Assembly (NCBI RefSeq): GCF_000175195.1
Contig: NZ_ACQL01000097.1
Coordinates: 1-64,000 of the forward strand
Direction of reading: 5' to 3'
Length of the DNA: 64,000 nt
Source of the DNA: Actinobacillus minor NM305
GTDB lineage: Bacteria > Pseudomonadota > Gammaproteobacteria > Enterobacterales > Pasteurellaceae
The notes below the pieces were generated by a model. It was given only the letters and a program-made list of their open reading frames with translations. It made no database searches and was not told the origin of the DNA. This document shows, one piece after another, positions 47,141 to 57,372 of the stretch. A program made the position numbers and the translations under genes. Numbering within the stretch: position 1 is the first letter of the stretch; each line of letters begins with the position of its first letter.

Positions 47141-49711
47141 TTAAATCGAACGTTTAATCTCAACCACCTCGAATACCTCGATTTGGTCGCCGACTTTCAC
47201 ATCGTTGTAGTTTTTCACGCCAATACCACATTCCATACCGTTACGTACTTCTGAAACGTCGTCTTTGAAACGGCGGAGAGATTCTAACTCGCCCTCAAAA
47301 ATCACCACGTTGTCACGCAACACACGGATTGGGTTGTTACGTTTTACAACACCTTCGGTTACCATACAACCTGCGATTGCACCAAATTTCGGATGGCGGA
47401 AGACATCACGAACTTCTGCCAAGCCGATGATTTCTTGCTTGAATTCAGGTTGTAACATACCGCTCATTGCTGCTTTGATTTCGTTTAATAATTCATAAAT
47501 GATTGAATAATAACGTAAATCAATGTTTTCCGTTTCGATTATACGACGTGCTGATGCATCGGCACGAACATTGAAGCCCACAATAATGGCATTGGATGCG
47601 GCGGCTAAAGTTGCATCGGTTTCAGTAATACCACCTACACCAGAACCGACTACTTTCACTTTTACTTCATCTGTTGAAAGCTCTGCTAATGCTTGGCAAA
47701 TCGCTTCAACCGAACCTTGTACGTCTGCTTTAACGATAACGTTAAGCTCTGCCACATCACCTGCGGTCATATTGCTGAACATATTTTCCAGTTTCGCTTT
47801 TTGCTGACGAGCAAGTTTCACTTCACGGAATTTACCTTGACGATATAACGCTACTTCACGTGCTTTTTTCTCATCACGTACAACAGTTGCTTCATCACCT
47901 GCGGCTGGTACGCCTGAAAGACCTAATACTTCCACAGGAATTGATGGGCCTGCTGATTCAATGTCTTTACCATTTTCATCGCGCATTGCACGAACACGAC
48001 CATACTCGAAACCACAAAGTACGATGTCGCCTTTGTTCAATGTGCCTGATTGAACAAGAATGGTTGCAACCGGACCACGACCTTTATCAAGGTAAGATTC
48101 GATAACAACACCGCTTGCCATACCTTCTTTCACTGCAGTAAGCTCTAACACTTCTGATTGAAGTAAAATCGCTTCAAGTAATTCATCAATACCCAAGCCT
48201 TTTTTCGCTGATACAGGTACAAACTGAACATCACCACCGAATTTCTCAGAAATTACTTCGTGTTGAAGTAACTCTTGCTCGACACGATCTGGGTTTGCTT
48301 CCGGTTTATCAATTTTGTTTACCGCAACCACAATCGGCGCACCAGCTGCTTTCGCGTGTTGGATTGCTTCAATGGTTTGTGGCATTACGCCATCGTCTGC
48401 CGCCACTACGAGAACAACGATATCCGTTGCTTTCGCACCACGCGCACGCATTGAGGTAAATGCCGCGTGTCCCGGTGTATCTAAGAAGGTAATCATCTTA
48501 CCGTCATCGGTTTCAACGTGATATGCACCGATGTGCTGAGTAATACCACCCGCCTCACCTGCTGCTACTTTCGCTTTACGAATGTAGTCTAATAATGAGG
48601 TTTTACCATGGTCAACGTGTCCCATAATGGTAACAACTGGCGCACGAGTAACTTGTTCAGCGTGTAAATCACGGTCTTCTAAAATAGCCTCTTCAAGTTC
48701 ATTTTCTTTACGAATAATGACTTTATGTCCCATCTCTTCAGCAACAAGTTGAGCAGTTTCTTGGTCGATAACTTGGTTGATTGTTACCATTTCCCCCATT
48801 TTCATCATGGTTTTAATGATTTCTGTTGCTTTTACTGCCATTTTATTCGCAAGTTCTGCAACGGTAATGGTTTCGCCAAGAACAACATCCGCTTTAACCA
48901 CTTGAGCCGGTTTAGTAAAGGCTTGCTGTAAAGCAGCACCTTTTTTACCGTTTTTACCTTTACCTTTTTGGTCTTTCTGGTTACGGCGATCAGCATTACG
49001 TTCATTTTTATCGTCTTCACGACCTTTTTTCGCTTTTGCTACACCCGTCTTACCATTACGACCACGATTACCTTCGCTACGGCGATCATTATCGCGATCT
49101 GCATCACGTGCATAGCTAGAGGTAAAGCGATCATCTTCATAATCATCATTACCGTTGTCCATAGCCTCTTCACGTTCAATTTCAGCTAAACGGCGAGCAT
49201 TTTCTGCGGCACGTTTTGCATCCATTTCTGCTTTTTGACGTGCAAGTTCTTCTTGTTTACGGCGAAGTTCTGCTTCTTCTTTTTTCTTCGCTTCTTTTTC
49301 AGGATCAATCGCTTTCTCTTGTTTTGGCTGTTCTGCTTTTGGCGCTACCGCTTTTGGTTTGCTGTTTGGCATAACCGGTACGCTATGTACAGCCTTTTTA
49401 GCCGCTTCTTGTTTTTCAGCTTCTTTTTTTGCTGCTTCTTCTTTAGCTTTTGCTTCTTGAGCTGCTTTCTCTGCAGCCTCTTTCGCTGCACGTTCCGCGG
49501 CTTCTTTTTCTGCTTTTTCTTTAGCAGCTTGTTCCGCGGCTAATTTTGCTTCCGCTTCTGCTTTTTCTTTTAACGCTTTCGCATCAATTTTTACTTTTTT
49601 CTCTTTTACTTCAACCGCTTTTGTTTTACCCGCTGTTGTTGTCGCACTTACTTTGTTAGTTTTACGTGCTCCGCCTAATGAAAGCGTTTTTTTCTCTGTT
49701 TGTTCTGTCAT
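47141..49711 (-). CDS. infB: translation initiation factor IF-2
   Basis: GTPase that delivers fMet-tRNA to the 30S subunit. The 856-residue protein has a long charged N-terminal region (about 40-260, rich in KAEAE and later [14 protein letters not shown]), an IF2N helix domain near 275-330, and the G domain with GHVDHGKT (364-371), DTPGHAAF and NKIDK, then domains II-IV ending with [14 protein letters not shown]. Third gene of rimP-nusA-infB, 14 bp after nusA. In relatives rbfA-truB follows directly; here they are displaced. Confidence 0.98.
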   Translation of the reverse strand: MTEQTEKKTLSLGGARKTNKVSATTTAGKTKAVEVKEKKVKIDAKALKEKAEAEAKLAAEQAAKEKAEKEAAERAAKEAAEKAAQEAKAKEEAAKKEAEKQEAAKKAVHSVPVMPNSKPKAVAPKAEQPKQEKAIDPEKEAKKKEEAELRRKQEELARQKAEMDAKRAAENARRLAEIEREEAMDNGNDDYEDDRFTSSYARDADRDNDRRSEGNRGRNGKTGVAKAKKGREDDKNERNADRRNQKDQKGKGKNGKKGAALQQAFTKPAQVVKADVVLGETITVAELANKMAVKATEIIKTMMKMGEMVTINQVIDQETAQLVAEEMGHKVIIRKENELEEAILEDRDLHAEQVTRAPVVTIMGHVDHGKTSLLDYIRKAKVAAGEAGGITQHIGAYHVETDDGKMITFLDTPGHAAFTSMRARGAKATDIVVLVVAADDGVMPQTIEAIQHAKAAGAPIVVAVNKIDKPEANPDRVEQELLQHEVISEKFGGDVQFVPVSAKKGLGIDELLEAILLQSEVLELTAVKEGMASGVVIESYLDKGRGPVATILVQSGTLNKGDIVLCGFEYGRVRAMRDENGKDIESAGPSIPVEVLGLSGVPAAGDEATVVRDEKKAREVALYRQGKFREVKLARQQKAKLENMFSNMTAGDVAELNVIVKADVQGSVEAICQALAELSTDEVKVKVVGSGVGGITETDATLAAASNAIIVGFNVRADASARRIIETENIDLRYYSIIYELLNEIKAAMSGMLQPEFKQEIIGLAEVRDVFRHPKFGAIAGCMVTEGVVKRNNPIRVLRDNVVIFEGELESLRRFKDDVSEVRNGMECGIGVKNYNDVKVGDQIEVFEVVEIKRSI

Positions 49712-49725
49712 TACAAATTCCTCTC

Positions 49726-51222
49726 TTAGCTAAACCAACAAATTTGACGAGCAGCCATAATTAATTCACCGGCTGCTTCAGCAGATAATTCTTCAATATC
49801 CGCTAATTCGTCAGTACCTTGTTCAGCAAGATCTTCAAGTGTAGTAATGCCTTTTTCTGCCAATCTAAAGGCAATATGGCGTTCCATACCTTCAAGATTT
49901 AATAATTTCTCATCAATATGCGCTTGTTTTAGAGCTTCTTCTTCCGCTAATGCTTGTTTTGTGATTGCATTTTTTGCACGAGCCTGGAGTTCTTCAACAA
50001 GATCTTCATCTTCTAGACCATCAATTGCGGTTAAAGCATCCACTGGTACATAAGCAATCGCTTCTAAAGAGGTAAAACCTTCTTCAATTAACACTTGTGC
50101 AAATTCTTCATCAATTTCTAACGCTGATGTTAATAAATTGATAACTTTACCGTCTTCTTCTTGATTTTTCTTCTCTAACTCTTCAACGGTCATCACATTT
50201 AATGTCCAACCTGTTAATTGCGTTGCTAAACGAACGTTTTGTCCATTACGACCGATTGCTTGTGCTAGATTTTTCGCTTCAACAGCGATATCCATTGAGT
50301 GAGTTTCATCGTTGATGATAATTGAGCTTACATCTGCCGGTGCCATTGCATTAATCACAAATTGCGCAGGGTTATCATCCCATAACACGATATCAACACG
50401 CTCGCCACCTAATTCGTTGCTGATTGCTTGAACACGTGCACCACGCATACCTACGCAAGCACCTACTGGATCAATACGTTTATCATTGCTCTTTACCGCA
50501 ATTTTTGCACGAGAACCCGGATCACGAGCTGCACCTTTAATTTCGATCGTTTGTTCGCCAATTTCAGGCACTTCTAATTTAAATAACTCCGTAAGCATTA
50601 CCGGCTTAGCACGTGTTAAGAAAATTTGTGGTCCTTTTGATTCAGGTTTGATCGCATATAAAACGCCACGAACACGGTCACCCGGACGGAAGTTTTCACG
50701 AGGAAGCATATCTTCACGAACAATCACAGCTTCGCCTTTGATGTCTTCTGTTTTACCTTGTAACTCAAGGAAAATGTTATCACGTGTTACTTTCTTAACC
50801 GTAGCACTAATAATTTTTCCTTCATCAGAACGGAATTCATCAATAATTTTACCTTTTTCAGCTTCACGGATTTTCGTTTTAACGACTTGTCCAAAAGTTT
50901 GGATCGCAACACGACCAAATTCGATAGATTCAACTTCATCTTCAACAATATCGCCTAATTGAATATTAGGATCTTCAAATTGTGCTGCTTCTAAGCTAAT
51001 TTCACGGGTCATATTATGCACTTCTTCTACCACCAACCAGCGGCGGAAGGTTTGGAAGTTACCTGTTTTACGATCAACCGAAACACGAACATCAATATCT
51101 AAATCGCTACTTTTTTTGGTTGCAATTGTTAAAGCTGTTTCTAAAGCTTCAAAAATCGCTTCTTTTGGTAATTGTTTTTCATTTGAAACCGCTTCTGCGG
51201 CAAAAAGAATTTCTTTACTCAT
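49726..51222 (-). CDS. nusA: transcription termination/antitermination factor NusA
   Basis: RNA polymerase-binding factor controlling pausing, termination and antitermination. The 498-residue protein has the N-terminal polymerase-binding domain, S1 domain (about 135-200), two KH domains ([37 protein letters not shown]) and two C-terminal acidic repeats ([37 protein letters not shown]). Flanked by rimP and infB. NusA is known in E. coli to autoregulate this operon at leader terminators, and two such terminators are visible upstream of rimP here. Confidence 0.98.
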   Translation of the reverse strand: MSKEILFAAEAVSNEKQLPKEAIFEALETALTIATKKSSDLDIDVRVSVDRKTGNFQTFRRWLVVEEVHNMTREISLEAAQFEDPNIQLGDIVEDEVESIEFGRVAIQTFGQVVKTKIREAEKGKIIDEFRSDEGKIISATVKKVTRDNIFLELQGKTEDIKGEAVIVREDMLPRENFRPGDRVRGVLYAIKPESKGPQIFLTRAKPVMLTELFKLEVPEIGEQTIEIKGAARDPGSRAKIAVKSNDKRIDPVGACVGMRGARVQAISNELGGERVDIVLWDDNPAQFVINAMAPADVSSIIINDETHSMDIAVEAKNLAQAIGRNGQNVRLATQLTGWTLNVMTVEELEKKNQEEDGKVINLLTSALEIDEEFAQVLIEEGFTSLEAIAYVPVDALTAIDGLEDEDLVEELQARAKNAITKQALAEEEALKQAHIDEKLLNLEGMERHIAFRLAEKGITTLEDLAEQGTDELADIEELSAEAAGELIMAARQICWFS

Positions 51223-51256
51223 TGGAATTTCTCTCTAAAGAATAGATTTGATTAAG

Positions 51257-51718
51257 TTAAAAATTAAACACTGGCACTAAATTTGCCTTTTGAATGTTGC
51301 CGAAAGCAAATTGACGTTCTTCATTATCCACAATCAGAGTAATTAAATCGCCATCAACTTTTTCCAATTTCCCCTGCCATTTACGGCGATCGAACATCGG
51401 AATACGTAAATGAATGGTAATTTCACGCCCTACAAAACGTTCATAATGCGCTAACGTAAATAATGGACGATCTAACCCAGGTGAAGAAACTTCAAGATTG
51501 TATTTATCTGCAATCGGATCTTCTACGTCTAAAATTGCACTTACTTGACGGCTAACATCACTACAATCATCAATAGTTACACCGCCTTCCTTATCAATAT
51601 ATAAACGTACAGTTAAAAAACGACCTGCACGCTGACATTCAATACCCACTAACTCACAGCCCATTGCTTCAATGGTATCTTGCGTTAATTCTGTTAATTT
51701 TTGCTCTAAGGTTGCCAA
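51257..51718 (-). CDS. rimP: ribosome maturation factor RimP
   Basis: Needed for 30S subunit maturation. The 153-residue protein starts (M)[19 protein letters not shown], matching the E. coli N-terminus [11 protein letters not shown]. The start codon is TTG at 51718, with GGAG 8 bp upstream; a nearby ATG (51723) is out of frame and reads only five codons. Also visible: [23 protein letters not shown] and [12 protein letters not shown]. First gene of the operon; the leader carries two terminator hairpins. Confidence 0.95.
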   Translation of the reverse strand: MATLEQKLTELTQDTIEAMGCELVGIECQRAGRFLTVRLYIDKEGGVTIDDCSDVSRQVSAILDVEDPIADKYNLEVSSPGLDRPLFTLAHYERFVGREITIHLRIPMFDRRKWQGKLEKVDGDLITLIVDNEERQFAFGNIQKANLVPVFNF

Positions 51719-51736
51719 AGCATTTTCTCCAGATAT

Positions 51737-51761
51737 AAAAAAAGAGCCTTACCAGCTCTTT
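51737..51761 (-). terminator. leader terminator immediately upstream of rimP
   Basis: AAAGAGC (51741-51747) and GCTCTTT (51755-51761) form a stem with a 7-nt loop; on the minus strand the stem is followed by seven T. It ends about 7 bp before the rimP Shine-Dalgarno, so rimP transcription must pass it, an arrangement suited to NusA-dependent attenuation. Confidence 0.8.
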
Positions 51762-51861
51762 ATGATACGAAATATATTGTACCAGCCGCTTTTAAACATT
51801 TTTGAAAAACGTGAAAGCGGTTTGTTTTATGCTTTATTTTGCAATTTTCAAGATAAATCAC

Positions 51862-51900
51862 ATAAAACAAAGCTCACAGACCTAATCAGGAATGTGAGCC
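51862..51900 (-). terminator. terminator after the tRNA remnant
   Basis: On the minus strand GGCTCACA (51900-51893) pairs with TGTGAGCT (51878-51871), followed by TTTGTTTT. It lies 8 bp after the CCA end of the tRNA-fMet fragment, where a metY terminator would be expected. Confidence 0.7.
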
Positions 51901-51908
51901 TACAAAAC

Positions 51909-51940
51909 TGGTTGCGGGGGCCGGATTTGAACCAACGACC
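51909..51940 (-). pseudogene. 3' fragment of a tRNA-fMet gene (metY remnant)
   Basis: The minus strand reads GGTCGTTGGTTCAAATCC then GGCCCCCGCAACCA: variable-loop end, T-arm, 3' acceptor strand and encoded CCA. It matches the end of E. coli initiator tRNA (GGTCGTCGGTTCAAATCC and GGCCCCCGCAACCA) with one difference. The 5' acceptor strand, D-arm and anticodon arm are absent; a promoter -10 box abuts the fragment instead. In enterobacteria metY precedes rimP, so this is the expected location of the intact gene. Confidence 0.85.
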
Positions 51941-51968
51941 ATTATAGAGGAAAAGAAAATAAAGTCAA
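51941..51968 (-). promoter_or_regulatory. strong sigma-70 promoter of rimP-nusA-infB
   Basis: On the minus strand TTGACT (51968-51963) and TATAAT (51946-51941) are separated by 16 bp. Transcription would begin inside the tRNA fragment and continue through the two leader terminators into rimP. Confidence 0.75.
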
Positions 51969-52080
51969 ATGTTTTTGTAAAATTATTTTCTTTTTCAACC
52001 GCTTTGATGAGTTCCTTTAATTCACTGTAAATACAGTGTAGAATATCGGGATATTTTATTTAATTCTATAAGAGATAATT

Positions 52081-53748
52081 ATGAGCGAAGAGATTCTAAC
52101 GCACGAAGATGTACGTGCCAACTTTATTACCCACATTATTGATGAAGATTTAGCATCAGGTAAACATAATAACGTCTATACTCGTTTCCCACCTGAGCCA
52201 AATGGCTATTTACATATCGGTCACGCCAAATCTATCTGCTTAAACTTCGGGATTGCAGAAGATTACAAAGGCTTATGTAACTTACGCTTTGACGATACTA
52301 ACCCAGTTAAAGAAGACGTGGAATACGTTGATTCAATCAAAGAAGATGTAAAATGGTTAGGCTTTGAATGGGAAGGCGAACCACGTTATGCCTCTGATTA
52401 TTTCGATCAACTTTACGGCTATGCCATTGAATTAATTAACAAAGGCTTAGCCTATGTTGATGAGCTTTCTCCAGAAGAGATGCGTGAATATCGTGGTACA
52501 TTAACTGAACCGGGTAAGAACAGCCCTTATCGTGATCGTCCGATTGAAGAAAACTTAGCGTTATTCGAAAAAATGAAAAATGGCGAAATCGAAGAAGGGA
52601 AAATGAGCTTGCGTGCAAAAATTGATATGGCTTCACCATTTATCGTAATGCGTGATCCTGTGTTATACCGTATCAAATTTGCGAGCCACCACCAAACAGG
52701 CGATAAATGGTGCATTTACCCGATGTACGATTTTACTCACTGTATTTCAGATGCCATTGAACGTATTACTCACTCAATTTGTACATTGGAGTTCCAAGAC
52801 AACCGTCGTTTATATGACTGGGTGTTAGAAAATATTTCGATTGAACGTCCATTACCGCATCAGTATGAATTTTCACGTTTAAACTTAGAAGGTACATTAA
52901 CCTCTAAACGTAAGTTGTTGAAATTGGTGAACGACGGTATTGTTGATGGTTGGAACGACCCTCGTATGCCGACAATTTCGGGCTTACGTCGTCGTGGTTA
53001 TACCCCTGCTTCTATCCGTGAATTTTGCCGTCGTATTGGTGTAACAAAACAAGATAACGTGGTGGAATACAGCGCGTTGGAGTCTTGTATTCGTGATGAC
53101 TTAAATACCAACGCACCGCGTGCAATGGCTGTGATTAACCCAGTTAAAGTTGTGATTGAAAACTTTGAAGGCGAAGAGTGGCTAACCGCACCAAATCACC
53201 CAAACCGTGAAGAGCTTGGTAGCCGTGAATTGCCGTTTACCCGTGAACTTTACATTGATGAAGCAGACTTCCGTGAAGAAGCAAACAAACAGTACAAACG
53301 CCTTGTATTAGGCAAAGAAGTACGTTTGCGTAATGCCTATGTGATTAAAGCGGAACGTGTAGAAAAAGATGCAAGCGGTAAGATCACTACAATTTATTGC
53401 ACCTACGATCCTGAAACTTTAGGTAAAAACCCTGCGGACGGGCGTAAAGTGAAAGGCGTAATTCACTGGGTATCTGCGGTACATAATAAACCTGCGGAGT
53501 TCCGTATTTACGACCGCTTGTTTACCGTAGCAAATCCAGGGGCTGAAGAAGACATCTGCTCTGTGGTAAATCCGCAATCTTTAGTCATTAAACACGGCTT
53601 CGTTGAGCCAAGTTTAGCGAATGCAAAAGCAGAACAAGGCTATCAATTTGAACGTGAGGGTTATTACTGTTTAGATAGTAAAGATGGTAGTGCAGATCAT
53701 CTTGTCTTTAACTTGACAGTTAGCCTAAAAGAAAGCGTTGCGTTCTAA
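52081..53748 (+). CDS. glnS: glutaminyl-tRNA synthetase
   Basis: Charges tRNA-Gln. The 555-residue class I synthetase has the HIGH motif (45-48, in [12 protein letters not shown]), the KMSKS equivalent in [14 protein letters not shown], and the C-terminal anticodon-binding beta-barrels ending [13 protein letters not shown]. Full length compared with E. coli GlnS. Divergent from the rimP operon; AAGAGATAATT precedes the ATG. Confidence 0.98.
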   Translation: MSEEILTHEDVRANFITHIIDEDLASGKHNNVYTRFPPEPNGYLHIGHAKSICLNFGIAEDYKGLCNLRFDDTNPVKEDVEYVDSIKEDVKWLGFEWEGEPRYASDYFDQLYGYAIELINKGLAYVDELSPEEMREYRGTLTEPGKNSPYRDRPIEENLALFEKMKNGEIEEGKMSLRAKIDMASPFIVMRDPVLYRIKFASHHQTGDKWCIYPMYDFTHCISDAIERITHSICTLEFQDNRRLYDWVLENISIERPLPHQYEFSRLNLEGTLTSKRKLLKLVNDGIVDGWNDPRMPTISGLRRRGYTPASIREFCRRIGVTKQDNVVEYSALESCIRDDLNTNAPRAMAVINPVKVVIENFEGEEWLTAPNHPNREELGSRELPFTRELYIDEADFREEANKQYKRLVLGKEVRLRNAYVIKAERVEKDASGKITTIYCTYDPETLGKNPADGRKVKGVIHWVSAVHNKPAEFRIYDRLFTVANPGAEEDICSVVNPQSLVIKHGFVEPSLANAKAEQGYQFEREGYYCLDSKDGSADHLVFNLTVSLKESVAF

Positions 53749-53753
53749 TAATA

Positions 53754-53779
53754 AATCCCCCGTTGAGGGGGATTTTTTT
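53754..53779 (+). terminator. intrinsic terminator of glnS
   Basis: AATCCCCC/GGGGGATT stem with a 5-nt loop followed by seven T. Its end touches the stop codon of the convergent sitD-like gene. Confidence 0.9.
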
Positions 53780-54608
53780 ATCTATGTAATACTGAAAATC
53801 GACTTATTGTAAGTGAAATCAAAAACCCTACCGCTTGCAACAACACAATACAAGGCCCTGTGGCGACATCAAAATGGAAACTTAAAAACACGCCCCAGAA
53901 AGCACTATTTACCGCAGTAAAGATGGCGATCAGCAACATTCGGTCAAAGCGTTTGGCAAGTATGTAGCCTGTGATCCCTGGGGTAATCAACATTGCGACC
54001 ACTAAAATCACGCCGACTACTTGCATTGCACTAATAATTACTAATGCCAATAAAACCAGTAAGCTGTAATGTAACACTTTGATATTAAAGCCAACGGTGC
54101 GAGCGTGGCTGGCATCGAAGCAGTAAAGTAGGAAATCTCGGCGTTTCACTAAGATAACTAATAACACCACAAGAGAGATCGCTAGGGTTTGGTAAAATTC
54201 ACTGTTGGTAATCCCAAGTAGGTCACCAAATAAGATGTGCATTAAATGTTGATCGGTTTCAACTTTGGCAAACATCACTAAGCCTAACGCAAACATTCCC
54301 GAAAAGACGATCCCCATTACCGTATCTTCTTTAATGCGACTATTTTCTTTGAGATAGCCCACGGCAACGGCACAAAAAATACCCGAAACAAAAGCCCCGA
54401 TGGCTAATGGAATGGCAAGCAGATAGGCAATCACAATCCCTGGTAATACGGCGTGTGAGATTGCATCACCCATTAGCGCCCAACCTTTTAGTACCAAATA
54501 GCAGGACAACACGGCACAGATGAGGGCAACCACAACACCAATGAGCAAAGCTTGTTGTATAAAAGGAAAAGCAAGCGGTTCAGCAAACCATTGATAGAGC
54601 GCGTCCAT
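53778..54608 (-). CDS. sitD: manganese/iron ABC transporter permease (SitD-like)
   Basis: Second inner-membrane permease of a chelated Mn/Fe importer of the ABC-3 family. The ATG at 54608 overlaps the sitC stop by one base (TAATG) with GGGGGAGA just upstream; a TTG 18 bp earlier is less likely. The 276-residue protein has about eight hydrophobic segments and the ABC-3 motif AMQVVGVILVVAMLITPG. Homologous in plan to its neighbour sitC, reflecting an old duplication. Last gene of the operon. Confidence 0.92.
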   Translation of the reverse strand: MDALYQWFAEPLAFPFIQQALLIGVVVALICAVLSCYLVLKGWALMGDAISHAVLPGIVIAYLLAIPLAIGAFVSGIFCAVAVGYLKENSRIKEDTVMGIVFSGMFALGLVMFAKVETDQHLMHILFGDLLGITNSEFYQTLAISLVVLLVILVKRRDFLLYCFDASHARTVGFNIKVLHYSLLVLLALVIISAMQVVGVILVVAMLITPGITGYILAKRFDRMLLIAIFTAVNSAFWGVFLSFHFDVATGPCIVLLQAVGFLISLTISRFSVLHR

Positions 54609-55480
54609 TATTCTCCCCCTTGACAAGCGGTCGGTTTGACTGGATTTTTTGCAAATTTGCGTGAAACTAAACCATATTTAGGGGCGAAGAAGAACGCTAA
54701 TAAAAACAGTAGGGTTTGTAGCGTGACAATAAATCCACCTGTCGCACCATCAGCAAAATAGCTTAGATAAGCCCCGAAAAATCCACTAAAACCGCCAAGT
54801 GAAATTGCGATAATCAATAATTTGCCGAATTTATCCGTTAATAAATACGCCGTTGCCCCTGGTGTAACAACCATTGCGATCACTAAAATTGCACCGACAC
54901 TTTGTAATGCAGCAACGATACAAGCGCTGAGTAGGCTAAAAAACAGTACTTTAAGTCGCATCGGCGAAATGCCTACGGCTTTGGCTTGAATTTCATCAAA
55001 AAAGACGAGTAATAAATCTTTCCAGTAAATCACTAGAAAAAAGAGTGATACCGCTAAAATAATCACCACTTGTAGCATATCTTCATCGGCAATACCTAAG
55101 ATATTGCCGAGAATGATGGATTGCACATTAACGGAGGTTGGATTGATTGAAATAATCAATAAACCTAAGGCAAAAAAGGTGGTAAAAATAAAGCCAATTA
55201 CCGCATCTTCTCGTAATTTTGTGACGGATTTAACCGCTAAGATAGCAATAGTGGCAAGAAATCCCGAAAAGAAAGCCCCAACAGCATAAGGCAAGGACAG
55301 GGCATAAGCCAGTGCTACACCAGGAACAACGGCGTGCGATAAGGCATCACCAATCAGCGACCAGCCTTTGAGCATTAAATAGGCAGATAAAAAAGCACAG
55401 ACCGCCCCGATTGCACCGCTTACCACAATCGCTTTAAACATATAATCGTAGGAAAAAGGTTCTAGCAGTAACTCAAGCAT
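54608..55480 (-). CDS. sitC: manganese/iron ABC transporter permease (SitC-like)
   Basis: First permease of the SitABCD/YfeABCD-type importer. 290 residues, about eight membrane segments, with GWSLIGDALSHAVVPGVALAY and ALQSVGAILVIAMVVTPGATAY. Starts 3 bp after sitB and overlaps sitD by one base, so the two are tightly coupled and probably form a heterodimeric pore. Confidence 0.92.
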   Translation of the reverse strand: MLELLLEPFSYDYMFKAIVVSGAIGAVCAFLSAYLMLKGWSLIGDALSHAVVPGVALAYALSLPYAVGAFFSGFLATIAILAVKSVTKLREDAVIGFIFTTFFALGLLIISINPTSVNVQSIILGNILGIADEDMLQVVIILAVSLFFLVIYWKDLLLVFFDEIQAKAVGISPMRLKVLFFSLLSACIVAALQSVGAILVIAMVVTPGATAYLLTDKFGKLLIIAISLGGFSGFFGAYLSYFADGATGGFIVTLQTLLFLLAFFFAPKYGLVSRKFAKNPVKPTACQGGE

Positions 55481-55483
55481 TGA

Positions 55484-56245
55484 TTATTCCTTATGTTCTC
55501 CGAGTAACTGCTGATAACGCAAGACACCACCGAATACTCGCTCAAGATTTTCAGGGGTGAATGTTGTTTCGATCGTTCCTGTTGCTAACACCGTGCGATT
55601 AATCATTACCGCTTGATCGCAAAAACTTGGTACGGCGGCTAAATTATGGGTAGAAACTAGGATTAAGTGACCGCTGTCCCGAAGCTGTTTGAGCAGATCG
55701 ATTATCGCATTTTCGGTATTTACGTCCACGCCAGTGAAAGGTTCGTCAAGTAAGATAATTTTGCTCTCTTGAGCAAGCGAACGTGCCAAAAACACGCGTT
55801 TTTTCTGCCCTCCAGAAAGCTCGCCGATTTGACGATCAGCAAGGTGAGCAATATTGACCCGATCCATTGCTTCGGCAACTTTTTGCTTATCCACCGCAGA
55901 AGGGATACGCAGAAAATTCATATAGCCATAACGCCCCATCATTACTACATCATAAACCGATACAGGAAATTGCCAGTCCACTTCTTCACTTTGTGGCACA
56001 TAAGCAACAAGATTGCGTTTTAAGGCTTGATTGACAGGCAGTCCGCATAGTTCAATCTTTCCTTTTGGCTGAACTAAGCCCATAATGCTTTTAAATAAGG
56101 TTGATTTGCCACTGCCGTTCACCCCAAGTAATGCACAGATTGTGCCACCGTCAAGGCGAAAAGTAACATCGTGAATTGCCGTGTGTCCGTTGCTATAACG
56201 AACGGTGACATCAGAAACAGAAAGAGAACTCAGGGGAATGTTCAT
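55484..56245 (-). CDS. sitB: manganese/iron ABC transporter ATPase (SitB-like)
   Basis: Nucleotide-binding subunit energising Mn/Fe import. 253 residues with Walker [10 protein letters not shown] (41-49), Q-loop [13 protein letters not shown], signature LSGGQKKR, Walker B IILLDEP and switch His in VSTHN. The metal-family segment [18 protein letters not shown] is present. Separated from sitA by 120 bp that contain a GC-rich hairpin, and tightly linked to sitC. Confidence 0.95.
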   Translation of the reverse strand: MNIPLSSLSVSDVTVRYSNGHTAIHDVTFRLDGGTICALLGVNGSGKSTLFKSIMGLVQPKGKIELCGLPVNQALKRNLVAYVPQSEEVDWQFPVSVYDVVMMGRYGYMNFLRIPSAVDKQKVAEAMDRVNIAHLADRQIGELSGGQKKRVFLARSLAQESKIILLDEPFTGVDVNTENAIIDLLKQLRDSGHLILVSTHNLAAVPSFCDQAVMINRTVLATGTIETTFTPENLERVFGGVLRYQQLLGEHKE

Positions 56246-56317
56246 ATTTGTTAGGTAATCCTATTTTGTAAATCTAGGGCGAACCAAAGCTGTTCTCCCA
56301 AATTCTGCGGTATTTAT

Positions 56318-56339
56318 GGGCGGACACATCGGTCCGCCC
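56318..56339. repeat. GC-rich hairpin between sitA and sitB
   Basis: GGGCGGAC (56318-56325) and GTCCGCCC (56332-56339) form a perfect 8-bp stem with a 6-nt loop, followed by CTACC. There is no T-tract on the minus strand, so it looks like a processing or stabilising hairpin or a dispersed palindrome rather than a terminator. It would let sitA be more abundant than sitBCD. Confidence 0.7.
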
Positions 56340-56365
56340 CTACCTTTTAATCATATTAATCTTAT

Positions 56366-57247
56366 CTATTTACCTTCAAATCCAGCAACAATAGTACTTA
56401 CCGTCACATTAAGTAAATCAATATAGGTTGGTACTTTGCCATCTTTGGTTGAGAGAGAGTCCACATATAACACACCGCCATAGCGTGCTTTACTCTCTTT
56501 TGCCACTTGTTTAGCCGGTTTATCTGAAATGGTACTTTCGCTAAATACCACTGGAATTTGATGTTTACGCACTTGGTCGATCACTTTGCGGATCTGTTTT
56601 GGCGTGCCTTGTTCATCTTGGTTAATCGCCCAAAGATATAACTCTTTGAAGCCATAATCTCTAGCAAGATAGCTAAACGCCCCTTCGCTCGTCACTAACC
56701 AACGTTGTGCTTCAGGCACTTTTGCCAAACGCTCACGCAACGGCTGATCTAAGGCAACGATCTTATCGGCATAAGCTTTCGCATTGGCATTATAGGCTTC
56801 TGCATTTGCTGGATCGTATTTTACTAAGGCTTGACGAATATTCTCAATATAAATCAAGGCATTTTTCGTAGACATCCAAGCGTGTGGGTTTGGCTTATCT
56901 TTGTAAGGCCCTTCATAAATAGAAATCGGCTCAATGCCTTCCGTTACCACAACTGCAGGCTTATCTTTCACCTGTGCAAAGAAACGCTCAAACCAACTTT
57001 CAAGGTTCATACCATTCCACAACACCAAATCCGCAGATTGTGCTTTCACAATATCCTGTGGCGTTGGTTGATAATCGTGGATTTCCGCACCTGGTTTAGT
57101 GATCGACTCGACCACCGCCTTATCCCCTGCGACATTTTGAGCAATGTCTTGGATAACCGTAAAGGTCGTAACCACTTTAAATGGTTTAGCCGAAAGAGGC
57201 ATTGCGGTAATAAATAATGTAGTTAATGCAATTAAAAGTTTTTTCAT
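56366..57247 (-). CDS. sitA: periplasmic manganese/iron-binding protein (SitA-like)
   Basis: Cluster A-I solute-binding protein delivering Mn2+ or Fe2+ to SitBCD. The 293-residue protein has a signal peptide with likely cleavage after Ala20 (AMPLSA). Predicted metal ligands are His57 (GAEIHDYQPTP), His122 (NPHAWMS), Glu188 (VTSEGAFSYL) and Asp263 (LYVDSLS), the His-His-Glu-Asp set of Mn/Fe binders rather than the three-His set of zinc proteins. Similarity to enterobacterial SitA is clear by eye. First gene of the operon; Fur or MntR control is likely by analogy, but no convincing box was found. Confidence 0.94.
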   Translation of the reverse strand: MKKLLIALTTLFITAMPLSAKPFKVVTTFTVIQDIAQNVAGDKAVVESITKPGAEIHDYQPTPQDIVKAQSADLVLWNGMNLESWFERFFAQVKDKPAVVVTEGIEPISIYEGPYKDKPNPHAWMSTKNALIYIENIRQALVKYDPANAEAYNANAKAYADKIVALDQPLRERLAKVPEAQRWLVTSEGAFSYLARDYGFKELYLWAINQDEQGTPKQIRKVIDQVRKHQIPVVFSESTISDKPAKQVAKESKARYGGVLYVDSLSTKDGKVPTYIDLLNVTVSTIVAGFEGK

Positions 57248-57326
57248 TTAGATAAATCTCCCTTTTTTAATTATGGTTTTACCATTATATGAAACAATAA
57301 ATCTAAATGCAAATGATTTTTAAATA

Positions 57327-57357
57327 AAAAGGCATACTATATAATAGTATGCCTTTT
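57327..57357. terminator. terminator downstream of metB
   Basis: Perfect 14-bp stem AAAAGGCATACTAT/ATAGTATGCCTTTT with loop ATA; on the minus strand T5 follows. It separates metB from sitA. Confidence 0.88.
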
Positions 57358-57372
57358 ATGCTATAGAGATGA

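Noticed and set aside
47265-49543. Several plus-strand frames opposite infB, some Phe-rich and apparently membrane-like
   Set aside because: They are the complement of Lys/Glu/Ala-rich IF-2 codons; the hydrophobicity is an artefact.
51672-51947. Plus-strand reading frame ending in LRGPDLNQRPL opposite rimP
   Set aside because: It is the antisense of the tRNA-fMet fragment and of the rimP leader; this peptide tail is a well-known artefact of antisense tRNA translation.
57248-57326. Fur or MntR box upstream of sitA
   Set aside because: Only loose AT-rich similarity; no match good enough to report.
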